DNA from: Pezicula radicicola | Lineage: Eukaryota > Ascomycota > Leotiomycetes > Helotiales > Dermateaceae | Reading direction: 5' to 3' | DNA length: 64,000 nucleotides | Assembly (NCBI GenBank): GCA_003008705.1 | Contig: PDUO01000011.1 | Span: 611,956-675,955 of the forward strand | Shown here: positions 1-10,623 of the stretch, in pieces | Position numbering within the stretch: position 1 is the first letter of the stretch | Layout: each line of letters begins with the position of its first letter | Notes under the pieces: generated by a model | The model's database searches: none | What the model was told of the DNA's origin: nothing | The model's input: the letters and a program-made list of their open reading frames with translations, nothing else | Translations under genes and position numbers: made by a program

Positions 1-578
1 TTCTCATTACCCATACCAGACATTTCAACGTCCTCAGCAGAACTAGATCGGCCACTGGTAGCTGAAGGATGTTCAGGCCACTGGAGTTTTCCCTTCTCCA
101 GCGGAAGCTCATAATCACTAGTCTTAGCCCCCTCTTTCATCGGTACCCTAATATTCTTCAACATCTCTTCCACGCTCTTCTCTTGACCCCTTTTCCTCGC
201 CTTCAGTTCTTCGTCATCCGACTCTTCATCTTCAAGGCTGCCATGATCAAGAATCTTTAATTCCTCTTCTGCTTGCTTCGTAAGGATATCTGCTTCTGCA
301 CGAAGGATAGAAATCATGTTATTGCGTACTTTTTCCTGTTGGGTATCGAGATTCTCCAGGATCTTTACGAGCTTCTGCTCCCGCGACGGCTCGCCATCGT
401 TGTCTGATGGAATAGGAAGACCACCAAATGGCGTAAAGATTGCTGGAGCCAGCAAGAAGAAGTTCTATTTAGCATGTTAGCTTCAACCTGCCCCCTAAAT
501 GGAATTCACTTTCCACCTCAGTGTACAGATAGAGATCACGTGCTAAGCAAAACGTACCTCTGATGGGTCCGTCGCCAT
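1..578 (-). CDS. Hypothetical coiled-coil protein, 5' part only (gene runs off the left edge)
   Basis: The start codon is at 578-576. A 7-codon exon 1 (578-558) ends at a GTACGT donor. Exon 2 begins at 464 after a TAAATAG acceptor and stays open to base 1, giving about 161 visible residues. The N-terminus is hydrophobic and proline-containing (FFLLAPAIFTPFGGLP). It is followed by a heptad-like charged segment with many Gln and Glu, compatible with a coiled coil, and then by an acidic stretch (EDEESDDEE). I do not recognise the family. The C-terminus and stop lie outside the window, so the true length is unknown. The open frame across a phase-0 intron with good splice sites makes it a convincing gene despite the unknown function. 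Confidence 0.7.
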
Positions 579-1006
579 GGTCGAACAGATTACTTCTAGT
601 TAGGTTTCAGACAGTGCTTCACGGATTAGCTTTGAGTTAAGTTTGCTAACCCTCGTCCAGATTACTGTATTGCATGACGCTGCGTTACGATTGTGGTGTT
701 GAAGCGTAAAAAGCCTCTATTTCGATAATTCGCTTTTATCGCTTATTATAACCAACCAATTAGAGCGCGACAAAGCGAATTCTTGAAATAGAGTCTAAGG
801 AAACTTTAGACCAACTTTAGTGTAAAATTAAGCCTAAATATCGATATTCGACCTCTATTTTCAACAATATACTTCACCTATTAAACCAACTCCAAATTTA
901 ATAATAGTGGGCTTATTTAAAAGCACTTTAATTGCTCTATATATTCAGTTGTACAAAAGCTAATATTCCCTTAGGCAGAGCCCTAAATTAGAACCTGCGC
1001 AGAGCT

Positions 1007-1132
1007 AGAGCCCACAACCAGAGCCCACACCAAAGCCCACACCAGAGCCCGAACCAGAGCCCGAACCAGAGCCCGAACCAGAGCCTCATATAGCCACGAA
1101 CCAGAGCCCACGCCAGAGCCCGACCTAGAGCC
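1007..1132. repeat. 12-bp minisatellite (gagcccgaacca-type units)
   Basis: About nine imperfect tandem units of a 12-base motif are visible. Three consecutive units are identical (gagcccgaacca). The others differ at one to three bases, and one is interrupted by an AT-rich insertion. In one forward frame the units read Glu-Pro-x-Pro. In a reverse frame they read Gly-Ser-rich. No open frame extends beyond the array, so I treat it as non-coding or as a relic of a coding repeat. Confidence 0.7.
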
Positions 1133-1540
1133 TCCTATAGCTATATAATTAATTGTCTGAGGATCGCACAGGCTAGGAGACCTTTAGAAGCTATATAGTT
1201 GTTTATAAGGTTGTGTTATAGAAATCAAGGGGGGGCTAAAATGATAGTTTACCTAACAAAGTTAGAAAAATAACACTATGTTTTGAACTTTATAGTTGTA
1301 CCTAAAGTTGATAGTATAAGTAATTTAAACATATAAAAATGGAAAGCGAAGAACCTACTTTATATTTCTAATAGGACATAGGGATAATACTAAATACTAT
1401 AGAAGTAGTTATTTAATAAAAGATATAAATTTCTAAATCTGTCCAACGCAGTTACAGCAAATGATAAAAAAAAAGGTGGTTCCGTTTTTTGTCTACTCCT
1501 CCTGACCTCGACCTCACCAATCAAAGAGCAAACGAGCACT

Positions 1541-1657
1541 CGTAAGAATTGGTTTGTAAGAGATCATTTCGAATAGTTATCTATCTAGATATAAGAGGTG
1601 AATTTAAGTAACTCACTTCCCTGATTAAACTGATCTCTTATAAATCAATTCGTAAGA
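1541..1657. mobile_element. Degraded MITE copy with terminal inverted repeats
   Basis: The left end (cgtaagaattggtttgtaag) and the right end (ttataaatcaattcgtaaga) are imperfect inverted repeats of each other. The same terminal sequences and part of the interior (gaatagttatctat, aagtaactcactt) recur at 25636-25796. This copy is about 117 bp and appears to carry an internal deletion relative to the 161-bp copy. Its ends are too diverged to see a clean target duplication. It has no coding capacity. Confidence 0.65.
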
Positions 1658-1979
1658 TACAGCATCCAACATCAAGAAACTCGTCAATCACAAGAGGCTA
1701 CTGATGTAAAATGTCACTCCTAGCGCATAGTTGAAGTATATGTCAAGGCAAAGGCGCGGAATGGAGGGTCCCGTCAAGATAGTCGAAAATCCCCCCCGCT
1801 TCTTGCCCAAATACCGGTAGCCGAGAGTTTTGGATGTAAGCTTACGAGGATGGGACGAGGAGAGGGAATATATAACATGAGCTTCTACCCCTCAAGGGTT
1901 TCAGCACTCAAATAGAGAACTAAAGCTTTACCTGCTGTATAAATCGACCCACAACTATCAATCAAGCAATTAACCAAGG

Positions 1980-2776
1980 ATGCCTTCTGGAGGATGCTTC
2001 TGCGACAAGGTAAGAAGACTGTGCTTCAAGGGCTTTACACAATTACAACACTGGGCTCAACTCGAGCTTAAGCTATGGATTGTATTTCTAATGACATGTT
2101 CGTCATAATTAATAGCTAGATTACTGATACTTGTCGTATTTAGATCCGGCTGAGCTTTACCGGCGAGCCTGAAGCACATCTTCTATGCCATTGCCTCGAT
2201 TGCCGCAAGATCGGTGGCTCGGCTTTCAGCAACAACATTGTTGTCTCAGACAGCAACTTCAAATTAGAGCGCGGTTAGTATTCTCGACCCCTTCCCTTCC
2301 TTAATGTTGCCTCTCACTTGTCTCCATACGTTCAACACAAGGGACTAACCGAGCCGCAGGCACACCCAAGACTATTTCGAAGGTTGCGGATACCGGAAAG
2401 AACATAACTTCTTACTGTTCGTAAATCCCATTCACTTTCTCCAATTCCTTCATGTCGGGGGCTGCCACATGTCTTCAAGTTGTTTCTGCTCGGAAGACAT
2501 GCCGCACTACTCCCAACCATGTCTTGCTCCTCCTGAAGCTTTCTAGACAAAGCAATTCTAATATCTGGTGCCGGAATAGTCTGTGGCGACTGCGGAACAA
2601 CTCTTTTCAGAACTGGAGAGAGTTTCCCCCAGCAACATGTCATCAAAGCAGGTGTCTTGGACGATCCAGAGTGGCCGAGCAAGAACTTGCCAAAGGGAGA
2701 GCTTTTCAAGGATGAGAGGCTTAGCTGGCTTCCTGAAGTTGAGGGTGCCAAGCAAATAAAGTGTATGGGCGTCTAA
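1980..2776 (+). CDS. GFA/CENP-V-type zinc-binding (glutathione-dependent formaldehyde-activating enzyme-like) protein
   Basis: Four exons (1980-2009, 2144-2273, 2360-2416, 2580-2776) give a 137-residue protein. It carries the Zn ligand pattern of the GFA/CENP-V fold: GGCFC near residue 6, CHCLDC near 25-30 and FCGDCG near 73-77, followed by TTLFR. Members of the family bind two zinc ions. The name comes from a bacterial enzyme proposed to condense formaldehyde with glutathione, and most fungal paralogues have no proven substrate. Intron 3 is best modelled with a GTTCGT donor at 2417, because only that choice restores the conserved YFCGDCG motif across the splice. The length matches the short fungal members. 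The 3' end converges on the acyl-CoA-binding protein gene with under 190 bp between stops. Confidence 0.85.
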
Positions 2777-2963
2777 GTTCGTGGATATTCCAGGGAACGT
2801 GCACATAGCTGAATAATGCAAACCATTACTGCCCCAAAAGCCGCAGTTTGTTCTGTTAAGTGTAATGTCGGTGGCCCGGTTCCTGTACTTAGTTCGCCAT
2901 TGTCTTGAAATCGTGCTTCGATATCTCCATGGTCATAGGAGCTTAGAAGTCTTATGTCGCCTT

Positions 2964-4014
2964 TCATCGAGCTGGTAGTATCCTCCTCACATACTGCCTC
3001 CCTGTCCTTAACCAGTCTCTAACCAGATCCTCCAGCCTTCTATCCTTCTTCTTTCGAAACCATAGTAATACCAATCCCAGAATTATGGCATCGATAAAAG
3101 CATGCCGCAAGCCCATCCAGAATAGCCAACCTAGCCAACTAGTCCAAGCTCTTCTTTTCCTGTCCCTAAATTCTCTGCCTGTTGCTATCTGTTCTCTCAA
3201 TGCGGCAATCTCAGCGGTCATCTTTACCATAGCCCTCTCAACCTTCGACTGCCATTTCCGCGTCTTCTTATCAGGATCTCGTTCTTCTGCATAGTCTTCC
3301 TCCTCCTCTTCATTGTATCCTAGTCGTCGTTCTGACTCTCGTTCCGCTTCATCGTCTTGGGACATGGGGCTTAGTACTCGCATCGGGCCATCATCTCCAG
3401 AAATTGGTTGTTGGAATCGGCGCTGTTGCGTATAAGATAGCGGAGCCCTATGACCAGGCGAGGAGCCAGAAGAAGAAGCACTATTATTCTTAATCTGATC
3501 CCAAACGAACTCAAGCTCTGCGACCAGTTCTCTTGCATCACTAACCCCACCCTTGAAGTCAGCCCATGTCTTTTAGTGTACTAACCGCATTCTCAACTCC
3601 TTCCGTCCCTTATATCTATGAGTGAGGAAGAGGGATACTCACGCAGTAGTACTAGCATACTTGTGCATAGTCTCGATCAACGCCTCAATATACCTCCTCT
3701 TGGCCTCCGTCCGGCTCACTCCTCTCTGCGCATCCCAGGCATCCCATTTATCCCTTTCCCTCTTCAACTCGTCTCCCTCAAACTCGCCACCTTCCGGCCT
3801 ATCCATAACCCCATCCACATCTCCCTCCATCGCCTGTTTATACAGCCCATAAAGTCTTAGACGATCTGCAGGCGGGGGCCTGGAGGCGCCTGTCTTGGGA
3901 ATCTTCTTCACAGTATTAAGCGCATGGACAAACACTCGATCTACAGCCATTGTTAGTAAATGCCTTATGAACAAACAGAGTGCGGATACTGTACTCACCC
4001 ACAGAGTCCGCCAT
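2964..4014 (-). CDS. atg37: Acyl-CoA-binding domain membrane protein, Atg37/ACBD5-like
   Basis: Three exons (4014-3999, 3940-3643, 3540-2964) encode 296 residues. The N-terminal acyl-CoA-binding domain includes DRLRLYGLYKQA, the KWDAWDA segment and the helix RRYIEALIETMHKY. It is followed by a region typical of fungal homologues (ELVAELEFVWDQIKNN), a low-complexity acidic linker, a coiled-coil segment (VERAMVKMTAEIAALREQ) and one transmembrane helix near the C-terminus (FIDAIILGLVLLWF), then a basic tail. This architecture is that of peroxisomal Atg37/ACBD5, a pexophagy receptor-binding and lipid-tethering protein. The peroxisomal assignment is inferred from family, not shown by the sequence. 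The second intron uses acceptor GGTTAG at 3541, chosen because it keeps the conserved domain continuous. Confidence 0.82.
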
Positions 4015-4798
4015 CTTATCTCTCACTGCTGGTCTTCGGCCCGCGCGCAAACACCTCGATTGCGCAATCGGCAGGAGATTGCGAAGTCTATAACATATGT
4101 ACAAGAGCGAATAAAAACACAGCAAAGCAAATATTGCGACCAAACAAGATGTGAACGAAGGAAAATTGTTTGTTGTTGTGAAATTGCAAGGTTATGCACA
4201 TTATCGCGTGTGCTAGTGATTTCGAGCCTCGGTCTTCGTGTTGGGCAGGGATTGGCCGACGTAATTTAGTATTGTAACTACTGTAACCCCCCTTTGCCCC
4301 AGACTACGGGGTATTTCGTAAATGAATCCCTTGTGATTGTGGGGAAGAAGAACTTAGGCTTCACAGCGTCATGTGGAAGCCCTTTCAAGTAAGCATCAAT
4401 TAAAGTAAAGTAGACTTACCTAGGCACGTAGATACCTCTGGAGTTCAAATGGATAGGATTCGTCCTCCTGTGGCCTTTCAAGATCACATGCTTGGACTAC
4501 ATAGATATCCACAGGCACATAGGAGGTTGACGGCTGTCCAGTCAAGAGAATTTCGCGGGGGAAGTGTACCTACGGTAGTAGGTATGGTTCCAAAAGCATT
4601 TGACTTTGCGAGCCGAATCCTCTCAAGGTAGCCCAGCAATTCAAAGAACAAGTGACACCACTTGCAGCGGCCTCATTTCCTCTTCCTCTTCACCCTCGCA
4701 TTGAGGCTTGAAATGTGAGGTGCCATTTGTAATAATAGTACAGTTCTGCCCGGGGTATCATTTCCCAACACCAAATCAGTCATAAACCCAGTTTCTTT
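4015..4798. promoter_or_regulatory. Intergenic: promoter of the Atg37-like gene and 3' flank of RNT1
   Basis: No supported gene lies in these 784 bases. The forward open frames here are short and lack splice or domain support. The part next to 4014 should hold the promoter of the acyl-CoA-binding protein gene. The part next to 4799 is the RNT1 3' region. I see no repeat or conserved regulatory motif worth naming. Confidence 0.5.
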
Positions 4799-6043
4799 TC
4801 AACCACTTTTCAATTGTGCTTCGGCTGCTGCTTCTTCTAAAGCCATCTGTGCATCGAATAGCTTCTTCTTTTCCATATAGGTCTTCATGAGCTTCTGATT
4901 AGACAAAGCCATCTCGGCCGCCCTATAGCCTGCATCCTTCTTCCCATGGCCTCTCCCAAAGCCTAGCTGCTTGTTCTTCTCTCCCCACCCATCGAGATAG
5001 ACGCCGACAGTAAACATAGGTAGATTTGTCTTCTTATCTTTCTGTTCTGGAGCTGCATCTCTGTACGTTAGTTTGATACCTCGTGATCCAATGGCTTTGG
5101 CGAGTCGTTCTTTAGCATTCAGTTGAACTTTTGGTAGCATATTCTGGTCCACGGCCTTGGTCCCTCCCATAAGTGACCACATCGGCGTTACTAGTCTTGG
5201 ACCTTTCTCTTCTTCTTTGCGAAGCTCCTTCGCGATCTCCAAGGACCAGAGGCTCTTCAACCAAGCAGAGCAACGTTCAACTCCATTTGAAGGATCTGAG
5301 AGTATTACAGCTGCAACGTATGCTTCGAAAACGTCTCCCCAAATCTTAGTTTTGTCTTTTTCTGACGAAGACTGGATATCCAAGGGAAGCTTCACTCGTG
5401 GTGGTAGCCCATATTCATGAGCATATCGTGCCAAAGTAACATTCTTGACAAGCAGTTGCCTAATATAAGACTGTTCGCCAGGTGTGCTTGCGGGAAATGT
5501 TTGAGCGATGATCAGGGTCGCAATAAGCTGCAGATACGCATCACCAACCCACTCCAGTCGTTCATAGCTCAAATCATGTGCTTTGTGAGCGTGAGCACGA
5601 TGAATGAATACAGATGCTTCAAGTGTGGGGTCGAGAACGGCTGGCAGAGGAGGGATAGCCGCAGGTATTTCAGATACCTTCCATGGTGTAAGTGATAATG
5701 GTGATATAAGTTTAGGGATATTTTCGACGTGCATTTCTCTTACTTCCAGGCGAGAAAGTGGTGTTTGCATAGCAACAAAAGATTCTTGTTTGAGAGAAGT
5801 CCGCAGCTGTTTACAGAGAGCGGTTTTTTCTTCGCCGAGCTTTTCGGAGCCAGAATCATCGAGAATTTCATCCAAGGCTTTGATCAGATTTGCCACCTTT
5901 CTAGATTCATGAGGTTGCTAATATCGCATCAGTAGTGAACACCAGGGTACCTTCAGTTTTGGAAGACTTACCTCGTACTTAGAATGCTTCGTATGATGGC
6001 CGTTAGGTGCAGATCCATATTCTTCATATTTTCGTTTAGGCAT
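4799..6043 (-). CDS. rnt1: Ribonuclease III, Rnt1 homologue
   Basis: Two exons (6043-5972, 5917-4799) give 396 residues. The RNase III signature lies at about residues 143-153 (ERLEWVGDAYL). The second pair of metal-binding acidic residues sits in KIWGDVFEAY near 219-222, so the catalytic acidic set is complete. A C-terminal double-stranded RNA-binding domain follows (QLNAKERLAKAIG, then GYRAAEMALSN). Family knowledge: Rnt1 cleaves pre-rRNA, snoRNA and snRNA precursors in the nucleus. The short exon 1 encodes a basic N-terminus (MPKRKYEEYG). The gene is head to head with the mitoribosomal gene at 6313, sharing a 269-bp intergenic promoter. The protein is somewhat shorter than yeast Rnt1 but has all core domains, unlike Dicer, which carries a helicase. 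Confidence 0.9.
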
Positions 6044-6312
6044 ATTCAAAGATGTCTCAGTTGTAAGGCATTCAAATGACGAACTGTTGATTCTTTGATT
6101 TAGGAGAAAAAGGCTTAGAGTATTGATAGATTCAATATCCAACTCCGAGTGGAATAATAAAGATTCAAAATGTAAGTAGAATCTGGACGGGAAAGGCTAT
6201 AGCCTCGTCCCGTGATTCGGAATAAATCGGCCCGAAATCTTCAAGCTCTAACAACATCGCGAGAAATCAAGACGAGGCCGGCAGTGACAGGAGACCTGTA
6301 AAGTTGGTAACG

Positions 6313-6810
6313 ATGTCGGTCGCACGTTCAAGAATACTTGACCTAGTGAAGGTACTTTGATAGAACACAATTGAGCTTGCGAATCATTGCTAATAGATGC
6401 AGGTCCAATGTAAGATCTTCTCGACAACCTTCAATCCCGAGGGACTTCGGACAGGAAACAAGATTCTGCGTGCTCGGCTCCGAGGTCCATCGCTGGTACA
6501 ATACTACCCGCGAAAGGTTGCAACAGTTCAGATGCTGCAGAAGGCATATAAGAAGTTCGGCAGAGAGTCGATGGGAGTTGAGTTGGAGACTTGGGACGAG
6601 GAGGAGGAGGATCGACTTGAGCACATCAAGCTGTATGTTTGGCTGTCTTTTCAACGCAGGAGAAAATATTGACATATGGCAGTCTGAAAGCAAGAGGGAA
6701 AGGAACACCAAAGAAGAAACGGACACTCGAAGGTATGATTATGTAAATCTCCCTGCAGCGCATTGCTAACAACAACAGAATCGAAGAAATACAAGTCAAG
6801 GAAGAGATAG
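6313..6810 (+). CDS. rsm27: Mitochondrial small-subunit ribosomal protein mS33 (Rsm27/MRPS33)
   Basis: Four exons (6313-6351, 6403-6632, 6683-6732, 6779-6810) encode 116 residues. The N-terminal segment ARSRILDLVKVQCKIFSTTF and the following NPEGLRTGNKILRARLRGP are the hallmark of the mS33 family, and YYPRK follows. The C-terminus is strongly basic (GKGTPKKKRTLEE, ending KSRKR), as expected for a ribosomal protein. It acts in the mitochondrial 37S subunit. All introns are 50-51 nt with good splice sites and consistent phase. It shares a bidirectional promoter region with rnt1. Confidence 0.88.
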
Positions 6811-7760
6811 TTGGTGTAAACGGCTGTATGATTGGATGGTACTGTACATTGTACTGCATAGTTGTAGCATTACTGGCGTTTGGTGAAAGCTGTGGGACTG
6901 CACTTGGATTCGGGTGACAGTCAAAGTCGCTGCATGGTTCTATAAGAACGAAGAGGATAATGCAGACTGGCATCTAATACCCAGAAAGTTACTTCATCCC
7001 CGTAATTGTAGAATCGTCCCTTTTTTGGCATTTCGTTAGCACGAGATGCTCTTAACGGTCTACAGTAGTAAGTCAGTTCCTCAAAATCACGTCAGTTGTC
7101 TAAGGCAGTAATGGATCCCCCAGAATAACGGCTTGACGTTAGATTCACAGCTTCAACTGCTCTCTCTAAAGTTCAGAAAAGAGCACGGAAACAAAGAAGC
7201 GTGCATGTTGTAGACATTAGACTTCCTGTAATTGATGCTTTTTCTTCGGTGTTGTTCCATAATGGGTTCGCTTACGTCCTGCTGTTTCTAACCAATGTCT
7301 GGAACGGCTGTTCTTTCCTTCAACCCTTCACTCCCCAGCGACCCAAATTCACTGCAATCGGCTTTTAGGCCATCGACTGAATATCTGATCGCGGTCTATC
7401 TTAATTCCGCCTCGCGCAACAGGCCAAATTCGTCAAGTCGCGTTTTTGCAACTTCTTTCCTTCTTTCTTCCCTAAAACTCAAACCGTCAACACTTACATG
7501 GAAGCTGCCATCAATCTTGACAAATCTTGGACGGATAGTACGCTATTCAAAGGTTCCTTCTCCATCTAATCGACTGAGCTACGACTCGCATATTTGTTGA
7601 TACTTAGTCAACATTTCTTCGCTCTCTTCCTTCCATCTGTACCACATCCCATCTCCACCTTTCGTGGCATCTGCCGACATCTCTCTCACCCCAGAAGACA
7701 CGCCATCTGCGAAGCTGATATCTTTTCTCAAGAAGGATATCTCAAGCAGAGACTAGCAAT
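6811..7760. promoter_or_regulatory. Promoter and long 5' leader of the Pumilio gene
   Basis: This 950-base stretch has no independently supported gene. The 3' half is pyrimidine-rich and looks like a transcribed leader. It contains an ATG-initiated frame at 7295-7600 (101 codons) that would be an upstream ORF if transcription starts before it. Long leaders with uORFs are common in fungal regulatory RNA-binding protein genes, but the transcription start is not visible. Confidence 0.45.
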
Positions 7761-10623
7761 ATGTCTACTGCCTCTACCGGCTCTCCAACGCTTCGGCGCT
7801 CAGCGGCCAACCGGAGCTTCTCCCAGGAGAACCCAGGGTCTGTCGATGAGAAGAACATGACTCGAATTGTAAGTAGCCCATTCACCTGGACCCCTCATGT
7901 TTTGCGAGGTTGCGTGCGGCTTGTTGGGTGTCCCTTTTAGTTGAGTGGCTCCGCTTGGCTTGAAGGATTTTCTTATTCACAACAGTCTTTTCGCTCTCCA
8001 ACATAAGACTAGATTCTGCAATGTATGGCTGCTTCATATTGAGATCTTTGTTGACCAAGCCTATTTAGGAAACCACGGGCAATCTGAAGAAATCTGCTAC
8101 AACCTTGACATCATCCAAGCTCGGAAACCAAGCACCAAAGGTCAGTCTTCTTCCCGAGCAGCAGGGTTTTCCTCCGCTTCTCCTATTCCGCCCCCTCCCC
8201 CTTTAGGTCATCTACCATACAGAGTGCTAATGTTTGCAGAAGATGAAAATCAACCATGACCTTTCCTCTTCATCATCCGAACTCAACCCCATGGACAAGC
8301 TCCTCGCAAAATTGTCCGAACAACAAGCTGTCCTCCAGCAACAGCAGGAAGAGCTCAAGGAAGACAACATTGTATACAACCGTACAGTGGAATATGTCTC
8401 GGCAGCTAGCAGCTCGCTTCTCACTCCGGCCACGGATTCTTTCAATCACAGCACTGCTCCTATGACGGGCTCTGCTAGCAACTCTGGCAATGATACTATT
8501 CAACCAGGTCCAGATGAAGTTCTCCGTCTCAAACTCGAGCTCGAGGCTGCAAAGGGGAAGATTGCTCGCATGGATCAAGAGCTTGCACAGAATAGAATCA
8601 CAAAGCACACGATCGATCAAGCAATCGGTACTGCCTCTGAAGCCGACTTCCCTATGAACCAGCCAACGGATATGACTGATCATCGGCTACACAATCTTCA
8701 ACAGGTGCTGGGGGGTAACCGCTCTCAGATGACTCGAGACAACTCATGGGCTGCTCAAGATGATTCTCGCTCCGATACTAGTGATGCTTTGTCAGCTGGA
8801 GGCTTCAATCGGGCTCGGGCTATTTGGGGCAATTCAGGCAAGCAACCCTTCCCAGGCATCCCTGGTATGGGAAATGCAATGCCAAACTTCCAACCTTCAG
8901 ATGGTCTCTCGTCAGGACAGTGGATGGGTCGAGGCTTTGGTCAGCCTTTCGCAGAACCAATGATGCCGTTTTCTGGCCCACCAATGAACTCCTTCCGCGG
9001 TGGAGATCGTCTCATGATGGATCCAGTTATGATGATGGCTCCTCCAGCCAATCGTCGCAACAATGCTGGTGGTCGATACAACAACCGAACTGGAGGTACC
9101 TTCCCTTATGCTAGCAGTAGCAGCTCCTATGAAGGTTTTACTCCCAGTGCAACTCCATACGGCTCTGGTAATGGAATGGGTGGTGGTGTCGGTGGTATGG
9201 GTCAAGGGGCCCCGGCAGATATGGGAATGGGCATTCATAGTGCCATGGGCGGTGGTATGTATCAGAACTACCAGCCATCTCCAATTGGAACTCCACTCTC
9301 GCCACATGCTCCTGAATTCACCTCAACTGGTGGTGGCCCTTGGAAGAATGAGGTGAGGCTTCTCAGACGACCTTTAACTTATCTATTACTGACTTTTGAA
9401 CAGGCTATTGCCACTGAAGGACAGACATACTTGCCTACGACCGAGCCACTTAACTACCGTCGTCTCCTTGACCGTACAGTTAACTGCAACTGGAAGTATA
9501 TTGTTGACAAGATTGTTTGCAACAACGATCAACAAGCTTCTATCTTCCTTCAGCAGAAGCTCAAAGTTGGCACAACTGAGCAGAAGTATGATATTGTTGA
9601 AGCAATTGTCGCTCAAGCTTATCCTTTGATGGTTAATCGGTTCGGGAATTTTTTGGTTCAGCGTTGTTTTGAACATGGCACTCCAGAGCAAGTCATCAAG
9701 ATTGCAGAGGCGATTCGCGGTAATACCTTGAACCTCTCTATGGATGCTTTTGGATGTCATGTTGTCCAAAAGGCCTTCGATTCCGTCCCTGAAGACTATA
9801 AAGCTATTATGGTGCATGAATTACTCCGCCGCATCCCAGAAACTGTGATTCATCGCTATGCTTGTCACGTCTGGCAGAAACTTTTCGAACTCCGTTGGAC
9901 TGAGTCTCCGCCTCAAATCATGAAGTATGTCAATGAAGCTCTTCGTGGAATGTGGCATGAGGTTGCCCTCGGCGAGACTGGTAGTTTGGTAGTTCAGAAC
10001 ATCTTCGAGAATTGCCTCGAGGAAGACAAGGTATGTAGTTCCAATCGACCACTGGAATACACACTAACAAATATTAGCGCCCTTGCATTGAGGAGGTCTT
10101 GGCCAGTATTGACATTGTCGCCCATGGTCAGTTTGGCAATTGGTGTATTCAGCACATTTGCGAACATGGTGCCCCAGCTGATCGAAGCCGCGCGATTGAC
10201 CATGTCATCCGCTATGCTTCGGAGTACAGCATGGATCAATTTGCTTCTAAGGTTGTTGAAAAGTGTCTCAAGATCGGAGGTGTTGATTTCCTTGGCCGTT
10301 ATCTTGATCGAGTTTGCGAAGGCCGTCTAGATCGTCCCCGTATCCCCTTGATCGACATAGCCAGCGACCAATATGGCAACTATCTCATCCAATACATTCT
10401 CACCCACTCGAACCCACAACACCGTGAGATCGTCGCTTCCCACATCCGCAAGCATATGGTTTCTCTTCGTGGATCCAAGTTTGGCTCTCGCGTTGGCATG
10501 CTTTGCACCAACCCTGCTATCACTACTCGTCCGGGCCCTGGCGTTGGACCTGCCATTGGCTCCGCCAATCCACGCATGGGTGGTCCACAGCAGAACCCTC
10601 GTTACGGTGGAGCGTATCGTTAA
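7761..10623 (+). CDS. Pumilio/PUF-family RNA-binding protein
   Basis: Five exons (7761-7868, 8069-8140, 8240-9352, 9404-10030, 10078-10623) give 821 residues. The N-terminal half is low-complexity: Ser-rich, a Gln-rich coiled segment, then Gly/Met-rich. The C-terminal third carries Pumilio repeats, recognisable as NRFGNFLVQRCFEHG, DAFGCHVVQKAFD, GETGSLVVQNIFENC, GQFGNWCIQHICEHG, QFASKVVEKCLKIG and DQYGNYLIQYILTH. Such repeats bind single-stranded mRNA 3' UTR motifs and promote repression or decay, mostly in the cytoplasm. No RRM is seen, so it is not a Jsn1/Puf2-type protein. Intron 3 (9353-9403) is 51 nt and free of stops, so a retained form would still be in frame. Specific PUF subfamily not assigned. 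Confidence 0.9.

Larger units (their letters stand above)
579..1979. other. Gene-free, AT-rich intergenic block with repeat relics
   Basis: No gene is supported here. From about 700 to 1480 the sequence is rich in TpA and poor in CpG, as in RIP-decayed repeats. It contains a 12-bp minisatellite (about 1007-1132) and a degraded MITE (about 1541-1657), listed separately. The last roughly 150 bases before 1980 are the probable promoter and leader of the GFA-like gene, with a TATA-like tract (GGGAATATATAACATG) near 1865. Confidence 0.6.

Noticed and set aside
7555..7595. Reverse-strand tRNA A-box-like sequence (gtagctcagtcgattag)
   Set aside because: It has a good A-box but no B-box, no closing stem and no plausible anticodon arm downstream, so it is probably chance within the Pumilio leader.
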